Origin: Alphaproteobacteria bacterium CG_4_10_14_0_8_um_filter_37_21
GTDB taxonomy: Bacteria; Pseudomonadota; Alphaproteobacteria; Paracaedibacterales; UBA11393
Assembly: GCA_002791835.1 (NCBI GenBank)
Contig: PFNE01000041.1
Span: forward strand, 24,074 to 59,407
DNA length: 35,334 nucleotides
Direction of reading: 5' to 3'
Part shown: positions 8,979-19,166 of the stretch, piece by piece
Position numbering within the stretch: position 1 is the stretch's first letter
Layout of the letters: every line of letters starts with the position of its first letter
Program-made: the position numbers and the translations under genes
The notes under the pieces: generated by a model
What the model saw: the letters and a program-made list of their open reading frames with translations, nothing else
The model's database searches: none
Told to the model about the DNA's origin: nothing

Positions 8979-9851
8979 TTAAAAGCCACCGTTACCACTT
9001 GCAGCAATAATTGCTAGTGCTTTATCTTCTTTTTCACCATGCTTAAAGTCATACTGTTTTATCAGCTCTATAATAATTGGGTTAGATTTTTTATAAATAA
9101 TACCATTTTTGCCACTTAAACATTGTTTTTTACAAACACGATGAAATAGCCTAGGTCTTGGCATGCCAGGAAAAAAACGATTTTTAGAGTATAATTCATT
9201 TTTCCCAGATAAATGAGGCGTTAGCGCTTCAGCAGTACACTGCGTTTTATTTTTTATTTGACCACCTGTAAATTTTGTTACATTTTGTATAATTTCATCG
9301 CTCATCACGCTTGATGACTGGGCAATACTGGAAATTAAGGTCGCATAAATATAATTACTATATTGACCACAAACAACATGACATTTTCTATTTGATAGTG
9401 GCAGTGTTTTTTTTGTTTCTATATTGTTGTTGTATCGCGTTTTTGATTTTATTTTAGGTGGGCTTAAATTCTTTTTTTCTTTACTTTTTTTTTGGCGGAC
9501 GCTTGGTATATTTTTAATAAATTTAGGAAGTTTTGGCATTACCAAGTTAGCTGAAGTTTTGGGCGGATGGCGTGAAAATTCTATTGTTGCGCGCCTTTTT
9601 AATGCCTGATTTCTAGCTTGTGCTGCCTCTAAAATTTCTCGTTGTGCCGCCGTTAATGTTTCTCCTTTGGGTGGCGTCATATCCTTGCTATTATCCTCTG
9701 GATATGGAGTCTTAATGCTTTCTTGTGGGGATTTATCGCTATTTTCTGCTTCTGTGGTGTTTCCTGATGGGTAGTCTTCAGCATGCAAATGTGCGTTTGA
9801 TACAAAAATTCCAATAAGCAGTATTAAAAATTTAAAGTATATTGGTTTCAT
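8979..9851 (-). CDS. Secreted cysteine-containing protein of unknown function
   Basis: I do not recognise a family. The 290-residue product begins with a clear Sec signal peptide (basic MKPIYFKF, hydrophobic core, likely cleavage after HLHA). It continues with a low-complexity, Pro/Lys/Ser/Glu-rich, probably disordered stretch (about 25-155). It ends in a more ordered C-terminal region with five cysteines (HVVCGQ, TQCTAE, RVCKKQC and neighbours) and a Gly-rich tail. The cysteines suggest disulfides formed in the periplasm or outside the cell. A linker of this kind often separates a signal from a small folded domain. It is divergent from the 508-base gene-free region. A real gene is supported by codon use and the signal peptide; its function is unknown. 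Confidence 0.65.
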   Translation of the reverse strand: MKPIYFKFLILLIGIFVSNAHLHAEDYPSGNTTEAENSDKSPQESIKTPYPEDNSKDMTPPKGETLTAAQREILEAAQARNQALKRRATIEFSRHPPKTSANLVMPKLPKFIKNIPSVRQKKSKEKKNLSPPKIKSKTRYNNNIETKKTLPLSNRKCHVVCGQYSNYIYATLISSIAQSSSVMSDEIIQNVTKFTGGQIKNKTQCTAEALTPHLSGKNELYSKNRFFPGMPRPRLFHRVCKKQCLSGKNGIIYKKSNPIIIELIKQYDFKHGEKEDKALAIIAASGNGGF

Positions 9852-10002
9852 TACGTGTAATAACCCATTTATTGTGGTCTTAAATTTATTTTACTAGTTA
9901 AATATTAAAATTTTCTTAAAATTAAAAAATGTATATTTCTTGATAGGATGATATGTTCAAATATTCATTAAATATTAATCTTATGTTGCTACATTTAAAT
10001 TA

Positions 10003-10118
10003 GAGGGCCACTGATTTGGTGGAGGAGGAATTATTTGTGATTCCTTGGCGGCAATCATACCTACAGTTCTGTGGGAATAATGCCCTCGATCCTATATTGA
10101 GTATACATAAAGCTTTGA
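10003..10118 (+). ncRNA. Candidate structured RNA, copy 1
   Basis: The stretch can fold into a branched structure. The outer stem is GAGGGC (10003-10008) with GCCCTC (10082-10087). A first hairpin CCAC/GTGG follows. Then ATTATT pairs with AATAAT, directly inside the closing stem. This encloses the hairpin TGATT/AATCA and the hairpin CCTACA/TGTGGG with loop GTTC. The first 34 bases match 26 of 34 positions of the intergenic segment at 30381-30414, including an unbroken AATTATTTGT. AAGCTTTGA follows 71-73 bases later in both. It is not a tRNA, SRP RNA, tmRNA or RNase P by motif, and I recognise no known riboswitch. It could be a small RNA, a leader of lgt, or a decayed repeat. Confidence 0.4.
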
Positions 10119-10168
10119 ATTCAAGCTAAGTATACACACTTTGCGTAAGATGTTAAACTGTCTATACG

Positions 10169-10201
10169 CCGTAACTTATTAACCAAAAATTAACGGTTTT
10201 T
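10169..10201 (+). terminator. Possible terminator downstream of RNA element copy 1
   Basis: CCGTAA can pair with TTAACGG (one bulged A), followed at once by TTTTT. It lies about 50 bases after the element and 160 bases before lgt. That suits the 3' end of a separate transcript of about 200 bases, or an attenuator. The stem is weak and the loop is 15 bases long. Confidence 0.35.
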
Positions 10202-10220
10202 AGGATACGGGGAGATTGCA

Positions 10221-10275
10221 GCTTTGTGGTGGAGGAGGCGGAGGCGTGAATTTTGTGGTAGCTTGCGGAGGCCCA
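10221..10275 (+). repeat. Partial degenerate copy of the element at 10003
   Basis: After GGTGGAGGAGG (10228-10238) an extra G-rich stretch is followed by GAATTTTGTGGTAGCTTGCGG (10248-10268). In copy 1 the same word is followed by GAATTATTTGTGATTCCTTGG and then CGG. The match covers only the 5' half of the element, so this is probably a partial duplication. Confidence 0.4.
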
Positions 10276-10359
10276 TCAGACAATCGTTTTGTTTCTCTAC
10301 ATCCATTTAGCAGAATCTACTAAAAATTTTAAACCGCGCGCAACACACAGATTGTATTT

Positions 10360-11169
10360 ATGTTATTTACATTTCCAAATATTGACCCGATAGCTTTTTA
10401 TATTTTTAGTTGGCCTGTTCGTTGGTACGGCATATCTTATTTTATAGCCTTTATCACTGGGCTATTTTTGGTGAAGTTCTATAATACAAAGTACTATAGC
10501 GATTCCCTTCAACAAATTGATAATAGTCATTTTGATAATATGTTGACGTACGGTATTATTGGTATCATTTTGGGTGGTCGCCTTGGGCATATGGTTTTTT
10601 ATGATTTTGATCGTATGATACAAAGTCCGCTTTCTATTTTTAAAACATGGGAAGGGGGCATGGCTTTTCACGGTGGATTAGCGGGATGCATTGTTGCTTG
10701 TTATTTGTATGGTAAACGCCATAAAATTTCTTTTAATATTGTAGCAGATCTTATTTCTCTCGTTGTGCCTGTTGGATTGTTTTTTGTCCGTATTGCCAAT
10801 TTTATAAATGCCGAACTCGTCGGTCGTATTACAGATTCAAAATGGGGTGTTATTTTTCCAGGTCACGTATATCCACGGCACCCAAGTCAGCTTTATGAAG
10901 CATTTTTTGAAGGTATATTTTTATTTTCTGTGCTGCGATTATTGTTTCCTTATGCAGTAAAATTTCGCTTAAATGGTTTCATATATGGTATGTTCTTTAT
11001 TGTTTATGGCGTTGTACGGTTCATGATTGAATATGTGCGGGAACCTAGTGATGGCGAATTCACGTTATTGGGTCAATATGTGTTGTCTTACGGTCAAATT
11101 CTCACCCTACCAATGGTTGTGGTCGGTTTTAGCATCTGTTTAACGACTGTTTATCGTAGAAAATCCTAA
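10360..11169 (+). CDS. lgt: Prolipoprotein diacylglyceryl transferase
   Basis: Lgt is an inner-membrane enzyme that moves diacylglyceryl from phosphatidylglycerol to the lipobox cysteine of prolipoproteins, the first step of lipoprotein maturation (BamD in this window is a probable substrate). It has 269 residues with about seven membrane segments. Family landmarks are present: GGRLGH at 72-77; WEGGMAFHGG at 97-106 with the essential His104; the signature RIANFINAELVGR at 144-156; HPSQLYEA; and RFMIEYVREP near the C-terminus. It stands alone. Its leader holds the G-rich partial repeat described separately. The start codon choice is supported by the normal N-terminal FPNIDPIAF. Confidence 0.96.
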   Translation: MLFTFPNIDPIAFYIFSWPVRWYGISYFIAFITGLFLVKFYNTKYYSDSLQQIDNSHFDNMLTYGIIGIILGGRLGHMVFYDFDRMIQSPLSIFKTWEGGMAFHGGLAGCIVACYLYGKRHKISFNIVADLISLVVPVGLFFVRIANFINAELVGRITDSKWGVIFPGHVYPRHPSQLYEAFFEGIFLFSVLRLLFPYAVKFRLNGFIYGMFFIVYGVVRFMIEYVREPSDGEFTLLGQYVLSYGQILTLPMVVVGFSICLTTVYRRKS

Positions 11170-11171
11170 AC

Positions 11172-11190
11172 AGCTCATAGGGGCTTATTT
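11172..11190 (+). terminator. Weak terminator-like hairpin after lgt
   Basis: The 5-bp stem AGCTC/GGGCT with tetraloop ATAG is followed by TATTTT, starting 3 bases after the lgt stop codon. The stem is short. Further on, a perfect inverted repeat TCTAAGCT (11260-11267) / AGCTTAGA (11290-11297) could form a larger hairpin. The rest of the 273-base gap to comM holds nothing I recognise. Confidence 0.3.
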
Positions 11191-11442
11191 TGGCTAAATT
11201 AAGAAGTGGCTTTGGGTAAGGATTGCCAGCGTTAAACCGCATTATGATCTAACTGTTTTTCTAAGCTATTGAATGAATGATCAAGACAAAGCTTAGATTA
11301 GATGCGCCCCCAATTTGAAAGTCTTTCTTGTCATATAGAATAAGTATAGGTAAAATTTATGTGCTTTACCTGCATAACAAAGCGCAGGATTGTTCTTGAT
11401 TTTGAAGATAGCACCTAAAAAACAATTGCATTATTCATAATG

Positions 11443-12972
11443 TTAACGGCCTATAATCATTTGCCTATAGCTTAGGGCTTCGGCTACGTGTGGATGATCA
11501 GTGTTTTCTGATTGATCTAAATCTGCTATAGTGCGGGAAACACGCATGATGCGGTGATAAGCACGCGCAGACAAACCTAACTTATCTAATGCTTTATCCA
11601 GTATTATTTTGGCATTGGGTGTTAATTTTAACTGTTCATATAGATTCTTACCGTCAAGATTGCTATTAAGAACACCAGGTGATGCATCTGGTGAAGTTTT
11701 GTTTCGCGTGTTTTGAAGCGCTCTTGCCATGGTGACGCGCTCTGCTATTATTTTGCTTGAGTCTCCGCAAATGATGTTGGGGTTTTTAAGGTCTTCTGCT
11801 TTGACGGGCTGTACATTTAAAATAATATCAAATCTATCAAGAAGGGGGCCTGAAATCTTTGACTGATAGTCTTTTGCACAGGTTGGCGCACGGTGGCACT
11901 GTTTTTCCTCTTGCCCATAAAAGCCACAACGGCAGGGGTTCATTGCAGCTATTAATTGTATGTTAGCCGGGTAGGTTATGTGCTTGTTAACGCGTGCAAC
12001 GGCAATTTCGTTTGTTTCTAGTGGTTGCCGTAAAGCTTCTAAAGTTTGTCTGTTAAATTCGGGCATTTCATCCAAAAATAAAACACCATGATGGCTTAAA
12101 GAAATTTCCCCCGGTTTTGCTTTTGACCCACCGCCAACCATAGCAGGGAGTGATGCAGAGTGGTGTGGCGCCCGGTATGGTCTTGCTGTTACAAGGCCGC
12201 TTTCAGGTACAATTCCACATAAACTGTGAAGCATGGTAACTTCTAAGGCCTCACGGGGACTAAGATCTGGTAAAATTGACGGCAGTCTTGCTGCTAACAT
12301 TGATTTTCCAGAACCTGGCGGTCCGATTAAAAGAAGATTATGTCCACCAGCGGCCGCAATTTCTACAGCGCGTTTTGCTTGTGCTTGGCCTTTTATTTCC
12401 TGAAAATCACCATGTTTTGTATCACGTACTAACATTTTTACAGGCTGTGGTTGGCTTAAAACTTGTTTTCCTTTAAAGTGATTGACAATTTTAATGATGT
12501 TATCTGCAGCAAGAATGGGAATTTCTCCTGCCCATGCAGCCTCTTTTGCACACGCTTTTGGTATGATGATACCTTGATTGTTTTCACCAGCTTTTATGGC
12601 CGCTGGTAATACGCCATTGACGGCTGCTATGTTGCCGTCTAGTCTAATTTCACCTAAAACGATATATTTTTCTAATTCAAACCTGTCAACAATACCAAGG
12701 GCTGACATTAAGCCTAGTGCTATGGGTAAATCGTAATGACTTCCTTCTTTTTGTAAATCAGCTGGCGCTAAATTTACCGTAATACGCTGGCAGGGTAGAG
12801 AGAACCCTAAGGTTTGAAAACATGCACGTATACGTTCTTTTGATTCGCTAACGGCCTTGTTGGCAAGCCCCACGATAGAAAAACTAGGCAGACCCGGTGA
12901 AAACTGTGTTTCGACCGTAACGACATTTGCGCTAACGCCTTCAAAGGCAACTGTGTAAACTTTAGATATCAT
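11443..12972 (-). CDS. comM: ComM/YifB family AAA+ ATPase (Mg-chelatase-like)
   Basis: In species where it has been studied, ComM is a hexameric helicase promoting branch migration during natural transformation; the YifB family is widespread and its role elsewhere is less clear. The protein has 509 residues. An N-terminal Lon-protease-like fold (about 1-170) is followed by the AAA+ domain, with Walker A GPPGSGKS at 217-224 and Walker B HGVLFLDE at 294-301. NPCRCGFYG and a C-terminal Mg-chelatase C domain follow, with [16 protein letters not shown] near the end. The start codon overlaps the ctaD stop in an ATGA, so it is translationally coupled to the cytochrome oxidase genes, an unusual partner. 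Confidence 0.93.
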   Translation of the reverse strand: MISKVYTVAFEGVSANVVTVETQFSPGLPSFSIVGLANKAVSESKERIRACFQTLGFSLPCQRITVNLAPADLQKEGSHYDLPIALGLMSALGIVDRFELEKYIVLGEIRLDGNIAAVNGVLPAAIKAGENNQGIIIPKACAKEAAWAGEIPILAADNIIKIVNHFKGKQVLSQPQPVKMLVRDTKHGDFQEIKGQAQAKRAVEIAAAGGHNLLLIGPPGSGKSMLAARLPSILPDLSPREALEVTMLHSLCGIVPESGLVTARPYRAPHHSASLPAMVGGGSKAKPGEISLSHHGVLFLDEMPEFNRQTLEALRQPLETNEIAVARVNKHITYPANIQLIAAMNPCRCGFYGQEEKQCHRAPTCAKDYQSKISGPLLDRFDIILNVQPVKAEDLKNPNIICGDSSKIIAERVTMARALQNTRNKTSPDASPGVLNSNLDGKNLYEQLKLTPNAKIILDKALDKLGLSARAYHRIMRVSRTIADLDQSENTDHPHVAEALSYRQMIIGR

Positions 12973-14543
12973 TTGATAACGGGGGGTGTTTCAAAACAAT
13001 GAAATGGGGCCGGGGATGGTAATGTCCATTCCAAAGTATCTGCACTTTCTCCCCAAGGATTGCCTGCTGCTTTTTTCTTATCCCAAAAAATTATAAAAAT
13101 TACATAAATAAAGAAAAGTGCAGCAAAGCCTGAAAGTGCGCCACCAAGTGATGATACTTTGTTCCAGCCGGCATAAGCATCTGGATAATCTGGTACACGT
13201 CTTGGCATGCCTGCTAACCCTAAGAAGTGCTGGGGTAAAAACAACAAGTTAACACCGATAAATGTTAACCAAAAATGTATTTTTCCTAAAGATTCACGGT
13301 ATTGATAGCCAGACATTTTGCTAATCCAGTAATAAAATCCTGCAAATAGAGAAAACACAGCCCCCATAGAAAGTACATAATGAAAATGTGCCACAACATA
13401 ATATGTGTCATGTAAAGACCTGTTGATGCCGCCATTTGCAAGAACTACACCTGTTAACCCGCCAAATGTGAATAATAAAATAAATCCTGTTGCAAATAAC
13501 ATGGGTGTGTTAAAGGTTATGCTGCCGCCCCACATGGTTGCAATCCAGCTAAACACCTTAATGCCTGTTGGTATACCAATAATAAGGGTTGCAATTGTAA
13601 AATAGGCTTTAATATTTGCGCTCATCCCTGTTGTAAACATGTGGTGTGCCCAAACAATGGTTCCAAAAGCACCAATGGCAAGCATCGCGTAAACCATAGG
13701 TTTATAACCAAAAACTTTTTTGCGTGAAAAGGTTGCAATAACTTGGCTGATAATACCAAACCCTGGAAGAATCATCACATACACTTCTGGATGGCCAAAA
13801 AACCAGAACAGATGCTGAAATAAAACAGGATCTCCACCTTTAGAAGGCTCAAAAAAGCTGGTGCCAAAGTTACGGTCTGTCAGTAACATTGTTAAACCCC
13901 CTGCAAGAACGGGCAACGTTAAGATTAATAAAAAGGAAGTAATCAGCATGCCCCAAACAAATAGTGGCATTTTAAACATGCCCATGCCTGGTGCGCGCAT
14001 ATTAAAAATTGTTGTGACAAAATTAATAGCACCAAGAACAGAAGAAATTCCAGCAATCAGTAGCGCTTGTATTAAAAAGTCTACGGCCATGTCATTATGA
14101 CCAATTAATGAAGATAGAGGTGGATATAGTGTCCACCCAGTTCCTATGCCCATCCCAACACAAGCCGACAAACATAGTAGGGTAAACGATGGTACAAGCA
14201 GCCAAAAACTAATATTATTTAGTCTTGGAAAAGCCATGTCAGGGGCCCCAATATGTAAGGGCACAAACCAGTTGCCAAATCCACCGATCAGACCTGGCAT
14301 AACAACATAAAAAACCATGACAAACCCATGCATCGTCATGACAACATTATAAAGTTGATAGTCTTGAAAAAACTCGTTACCAGGTATTGCAAGTTGTGTA
14401 CGCATAAGCATAGATAAAAAACCACCAAAAATAGCACACGCGATAGAAAATATTATATAAAGCGTGCCAATATCTTTATGATTTGTTGATAGTAACCAAC
14501 GGCGCCATCCTGTTGGGTGATCGAAATCTTGCGTATTACTCAT
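12969..14543 (-). CDS. ctaD: Cytochrome c oxidase subunit I (aa3-type)
   Basis: This is the catalytic subunit of the terminal oxidase, carrying heme a and the heme a3-CuB centre, and it pumps protons across the inner membrane. It has 524 residues and twelve hydrophobic helices. The metal ligands are all visible: His72 in TMHGF (heme a), His251 with Tyr255 in HPEVY (CuB and the His-Tyr crosslink), His300-His301 in WAHHMF (CuB), and His386 and His388 in VAHFHYV (heme a3 and heme a). The proton-channel glutamate usually found just before HPEVY is replaced in type B enzymes; here the segment reads [10 protein letters not shown], and the tyrosine is present. The start overlaps the ctaC stop by 8 bases and the stop overlaps comM. 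Confidence 0.97.
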   Translation of the reverse strand: MSNTQDFDHPTGWRRWLLSTNHKDIGTLYIIFSIACAIFGGFLSMLMRTQLAIPGNEFFQDYQLYNVVMTMHGFVMVFYVVMPGLIGGFGNWFVPLHIGAPDMAFPRLNNISFWLLVPSFTLLCLSACVGMGIGTGWTLYPPLSSLIGHNDMAVDFLIQALLIAGISSVLGAINFVTTIFNMRAPGMGMFKMPLFVWGMLITSFLLILTLPVLAGGLTMLLTDRNFGTSFFEPSKGGDPVLFQHLFWFFGHPEVYVMILPGFGIISQVIATFSRKKVFGYKPMVYAMLAIGAFGTIVWAHHMFTTGMSANIKAYFTIATLIIGIPTGIKVFSWIATMWGGSITFNTPMLFATGFILLFTFGGLTGVVLANGGINRSLHDTYYVVAHFHYVLSMGAVFSLFAGFYYWISKMSGYQYRESLGKIHFWLTFIGVNLLFLPQHFLGLAGMPRRVPDYPDAYAGWNKVSSLGGALSGFAALFFIYVIFIIFWDKKKAAGNPWGESADTLEWTLPSPAPFHCFETPPVIK

Positions 14544-15348
14544 TTATATTTTCCTTTTTCGCTGTCATAGATTTTGAAGCGGGTTCTATTTGCGATGCAT
14601 GCCATGCGTCATATTCGTTTTGTGGGACAACTTTTACGGCAATTGGCATAAAACCGTGATCTTTACCGCACAGTTCTGAACACTGTCCGTAATACATACC
14701 CGGTTTATCAACGCGCATCCATGTTTCATTTGTACGCCCTGGGATGCTATCAATTTTAATACCAAAAGATGGTACCGCAAAACTGTGGATCACGTCTTGT
14801 GAGGTCACAAGAACGCGAACTGTTTTTCCTTGTGGAATCACAAGTGGTTTATCAACATCTAATAAACGTAGTTGCCCAGGTTTCAAATCCTTTGTTGGAA
14901 TCATATAGCTGTCAAAGGTTATTGTTTTTGCTTCTTCATCATGTGGGTATTCGTAAGTCCAATACCACTGATGACCAATAACTTTAATGGTCATGTCTGG
15001 GTTTTCAATTTTATCAAAAACATAAAGAATTTTCATAGATGGAATCAAAATAACCACAAGTATTAAAACGGGTATGACGGTCCAGGTTATTTCTAAAGCT
15101 GTATGGTGGGTAAAAGTTGCGGGGATTGGGTTTTTTGATGCTCTGAATTTATATATGGTGTATCCCATCAAAAGCATCACAACTAAGGCAATTGCAAAAA
15201 TAATATATAATAACAAGTTGTGCACATCGTTAATAACCCCCATAAGCGGTGATCTTGCTTCTTGAAAACCAATTTGCCAGGGTTTTGGAATTCCTGAAGC
15301 AAAGCTAAAGGTAAGCGCGGATAAAAATAAGCCTAGCAGTTTGAGCAT
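14536..15348 (-). CDS. ctaC: Cytochrome c oxidase subunit II
   Basis: Subunit II receives electrons from cytochrome c at its CuA centre. The protein has 270 residues. It has an N-terminal signal-like segment, two membrane helices (about 45-65 and 88-110) and a periplasmic cupredoxin domain. The CuA ligands are complete: His188 in VIHSF, then Cys223, Glu225, Cys227, His231 and Met234 in [14 protein letters not shown]. The aromatic [11 protein letters not shown] electron-entry patch is at 125-135. It leads the run ctaC-ctaD-comM. The genes for heme O synthase (ctaB), the CuB chaperone (ctaG) and subunit III (ctaE), often adjacent, are not in the window. Confidence 0.97.
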   Translation of the reverse strand: MLKLLGLFLSALTFSFASGIPKPWQIGFQEARSPLMGVINDVHNLLLYIIFAIALVVMLLMGYTIYKFRASKNPIPATFTHHTALEITWTVIPVLILVVILIPSMKILYVFDKIENPDMTIKVIGHQWYWTYEYPHDEEAKTITFDSYMIPTKDLKPGQLRLLDVDKPLVIPQGKTVRVLVTSQDVIHSFAVPSFGIKIDSIPGRTNETWMRVDKPGMYYGQCSELCGKDHGFMPIAVKVVPQNEYDAWHASQIEPASKSMTAKKENINE

Positions 15349-15368
15349 GAAGATTGGCCTTAAGATAA

Positions 15369-15409
15369 AACTTACTAAAATTTTAGCATAGTAAGTTGAA
15401 GTGGGGCAA
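15369..15409 (-). promoter_or_regulatory. ctaC promoter with operator-like dyad
   Basis: On the minus strand TTGCCC (-35, 15404-15409) and TAAAAT (-10, 15380-15385) are 18 bases apart, and TGC precedes the -10 (extended -10). A perfect 9-base inverted repeat, AACTTACTA (15369-15377) and TAGTAAGTT (15389-15397), is separated by 11 bases and brackets the -10. A repressor bound there would block the oxidase operon. The bound protein is unknown. Confidence 0.5.
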
Positions 15410-15539
15410 TTGCAGGTGAATATCTATAAATTTCAGATGGACATGTTTTAAATTGCAGGATGCATTTATATGAAGTTTTTATGGCTGCAATAAACGTAAT
15501 TGTATGTCGTTATATAATAAAATAACCATCAACAGCTAG

Positions 15540-15590
15540 ATATAATCTCACTGTACCATTTAGGGCAAGTCCTTTAATGTGATTTTATAT
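15540..15590. other. Long imperfect stem-loop upstream of gyrB
   Basis: ATATAA-TC-TCAC (15540-15551) pairs with GTGA-TT-TTATAT (15579-15590): 6 bp, a 2x2 internal loop, then 4 bp. Within the 27-base loop TAGGG and TCCTTTA can pair weakly. No T-run follows on the plus strand, so it is not an ordinary terminator. Confidence 0.4.
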
Positions 15591-15614
15591 TAAAAAATAT
15601 TGAGGGATTAAAAC

Positions 15615-15643
15615 TTTTCCACAAAAACAGTGTTAAATATGCT
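15615..15643 (+). promoter_or_regulatory. Possible gyrB promoter
   Basis: TTTTCC and TATGCT lie 17 bases apart, ending 40 bases before the first gyrB ATG. Both are partial consensus matches. Confidence 0.3.
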
Positions 15644-15683
15644 AGTGTAAATGGTAACTTCTTAATGTTTTTGTAAATAGTAA

Positions 15684-18104
<2,421 letters not shown>

Positions 18105-18108
18105 TCCT

Positions 18109-18138
18109 GATAAGCTTCTAACTCTTTAGAAGCTTATC
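18109..18138 (+). other. Perfect 13-bp stem-loop after gyrB
   Basis: GATAAGCTTCTAA and TTAGAAGCTTATC pair without mismatch over the loop CTCT, starting 5 bases after the gyrB stop. It is followed by seven A residues and the ribosome binding site GGAG of the next gene, not by T residues. It may therefore be an mRNA-stabilising or processing structure rather than an intrinsic terminator. Confidence 0.7.
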
Positions 18139-18155
18139 AAAAAAAGGAGATTTAT

Positions 18156-19049
18156 ATGAATATAAAATCACTATGCGTCGGTGCTTTTGCACTGTCCCAA
18201 GCTTTTTGTACGACTTTAGATTCGGCAGAGGGTGCACAAAATCATTATCCACCAGTTATGACAAGCACAAATTATGTAATGACGAGTTTTACTGCAGAAA
18301 ACAAAGATGAGTTATTGCCTGAGTATTTAGGATTTTTATATAATTTTTTCACCTCAGATGCTGCAAAATTATTCCATACAGGTGATAGTTGGGATGCAAA
18401 TGCTGGAGAGATGAAAGTCTGGCAGGAAAAACTTGAAGGTTTAGGTCTAGCCGGTTTGTCTGACTCTCAAGTATTATCTTATGTTGTTCTTGCACATGCC
18501 GACGCATCTGTCTTAGGGCGCTTTTCTGGAGATGTAGCGACTGCAGTATCTCAACATCAAGAACAAATTCTGGGGCTTGTTGAAGATGGTAGAATGCCAC
18601 TCATTAAAAAACTATTAGCACATTTAGGGTTGGATAGCCGTAACTTAAATCAAGGAGATAAATTGCCACGTTATATAATAGCTGATGCGTCAGGTAAAGT
18701 TAGCGGGCTATTTAGATTAGGTGGATTAAAAGCAGGTGTTGCTCAGTTGGCATGGCTTGCTGATGATAAACACATGACACTTGAAATTCCGAATATGCTT
18801 TCTGATGCTATTGTGCAAGTTTTTAAAACGTATCAAATGCCTGGCGCACCACAATTTTTGGGAACGCAATTGAAAGCTATTGAACTCAGTTTTAGAATGG
18901 AAAGAGGCGCTGCTTATGGGCCGCTGTTTGCTAACTTAAAGGCAAAAGGTTTTGTAGTTAGTCCGTTAGGTCTTACTGAAGAGCATGGCGGTTTTAAAAA
19001 TAAATTTCAGGTCTCTCTTTCTGAAGTTGAAGCAGAACATGCTGAATAA
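18156..19049 (+). CDS. Secreted protein of unknown function
   Basis: I do not recognise a family. The 297-residue protein starts with a Sec-type signal peptide (MNIKSLCVGAFALSQAFC, likely cleaved shortly after); the cysteine is not in a proper lipobox. The mature part is mixed alpha/beta with several amphipathic helices and no obvious catalytic motif. A good ribosome binding site (AAAGGAG, 6 bases before ATG) fixes the start. It is 51 bases downstream of gyrB across a stable hairpin and ends at a strong terminator, so it may be co-transcribed with gyrB or have its own promoter. Its codon use resembles its neighbours. Confidence 0.7.
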   Translation: MNIKSLCVGAFALSQAFCTTLDSAEGAQNHYPPVMTSTNYVMTSFTAENKDELLPEYLGFLYNFFTSDAAKLFHTGDSWDANAGEMKVWQEKLEGLGLAGLSDSQVLSYVVLAHADASVLGRFSGDVATAVSQHQEQILGLVEDGRMPLIKKLLAHLGLDSRNLNQGDKLPRYIIADASGKVSGLFRLGGLKAGVAQLAWLADDKHMTLEIPNMLSDAIVQVFKTYQMPGAPQFLGTQLKAIELSFRMERGAAYGPLFANLKAKGFVVSPLGLTEEHGGFKNKFQVSLSEVEAEHAE

Positions 19050-19064
19050 ACATAATTAAAAACT

Positions 19065-19097
19065 AAAAAAGCCAGGCAAATTTCACCAGGTTTTTTT
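19065..19097 (+). terminator. Rho-independent terminator
   Basis: AAAAAAGCC-A-GG and CC-A-GGTTTTTTT pair (one A-A mismatch, one G-T pair) across a 9-base loop and end in seven T residues. It lies 15 bases after the secreted-protein stop codon. The A-run on the 5' side could make it work in both directions. Confidence 0.85.
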
Positions 19098-19166
19098 ATA
19101 TCTATTTTACATTTTTTGTTAATTTCTTTACACTTAAATAGAGTTTACTATTAGAAAATTTTTTAT

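Larger units (their letters stand above)
9852..10359. other. 508-bp gene-free region with repeat/RNA-like elements
   Basis: There is no convincing gene. From left to right it holds: an A+T-rich part serving the minus-strand gene (9852-10000); a possible structured RNA element (10003-10118) that resembles one at 30381; a candidate terminator (10169-10201); a G-rich partial second copy of the element (10221-10275); and the lgt leader. The 11-base word GGTGGAGGAGG occurs at 10018 and again at 10228. Confidence 0.7.
15349..15683. other. Divergent ctaC/gyrB intergenic region (335 bp)
   Basis: No gene is seen. It carries the ctaC promoter with an overlapping dyad (15369-15409), a long imperfect hairpin (15540-15590) and a weak gyrB promoter (15615-15643). 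A DnaA-box-like TTTTCCACA at 15615 is a single isolated near-match. Confidence 0.7.

Noticed and set aside
10216-10323. A 35-residue TTG-started frame beginning MQLCGGGGGGV in the lgt leader
   Set aside because: The glycine run simply reflects the GGA/GGC repeat. There is no ribosome binding site or homologue, so it is treated as part of the repeat.
15615-15623. TTTTCCACA as a DnaA box near gyrB, hinting at a replication origin
   Set aside because: It is a single site with one mismatch and no cluster of boxes. Origins in this class usually lie elsewhere (for example near hemE).
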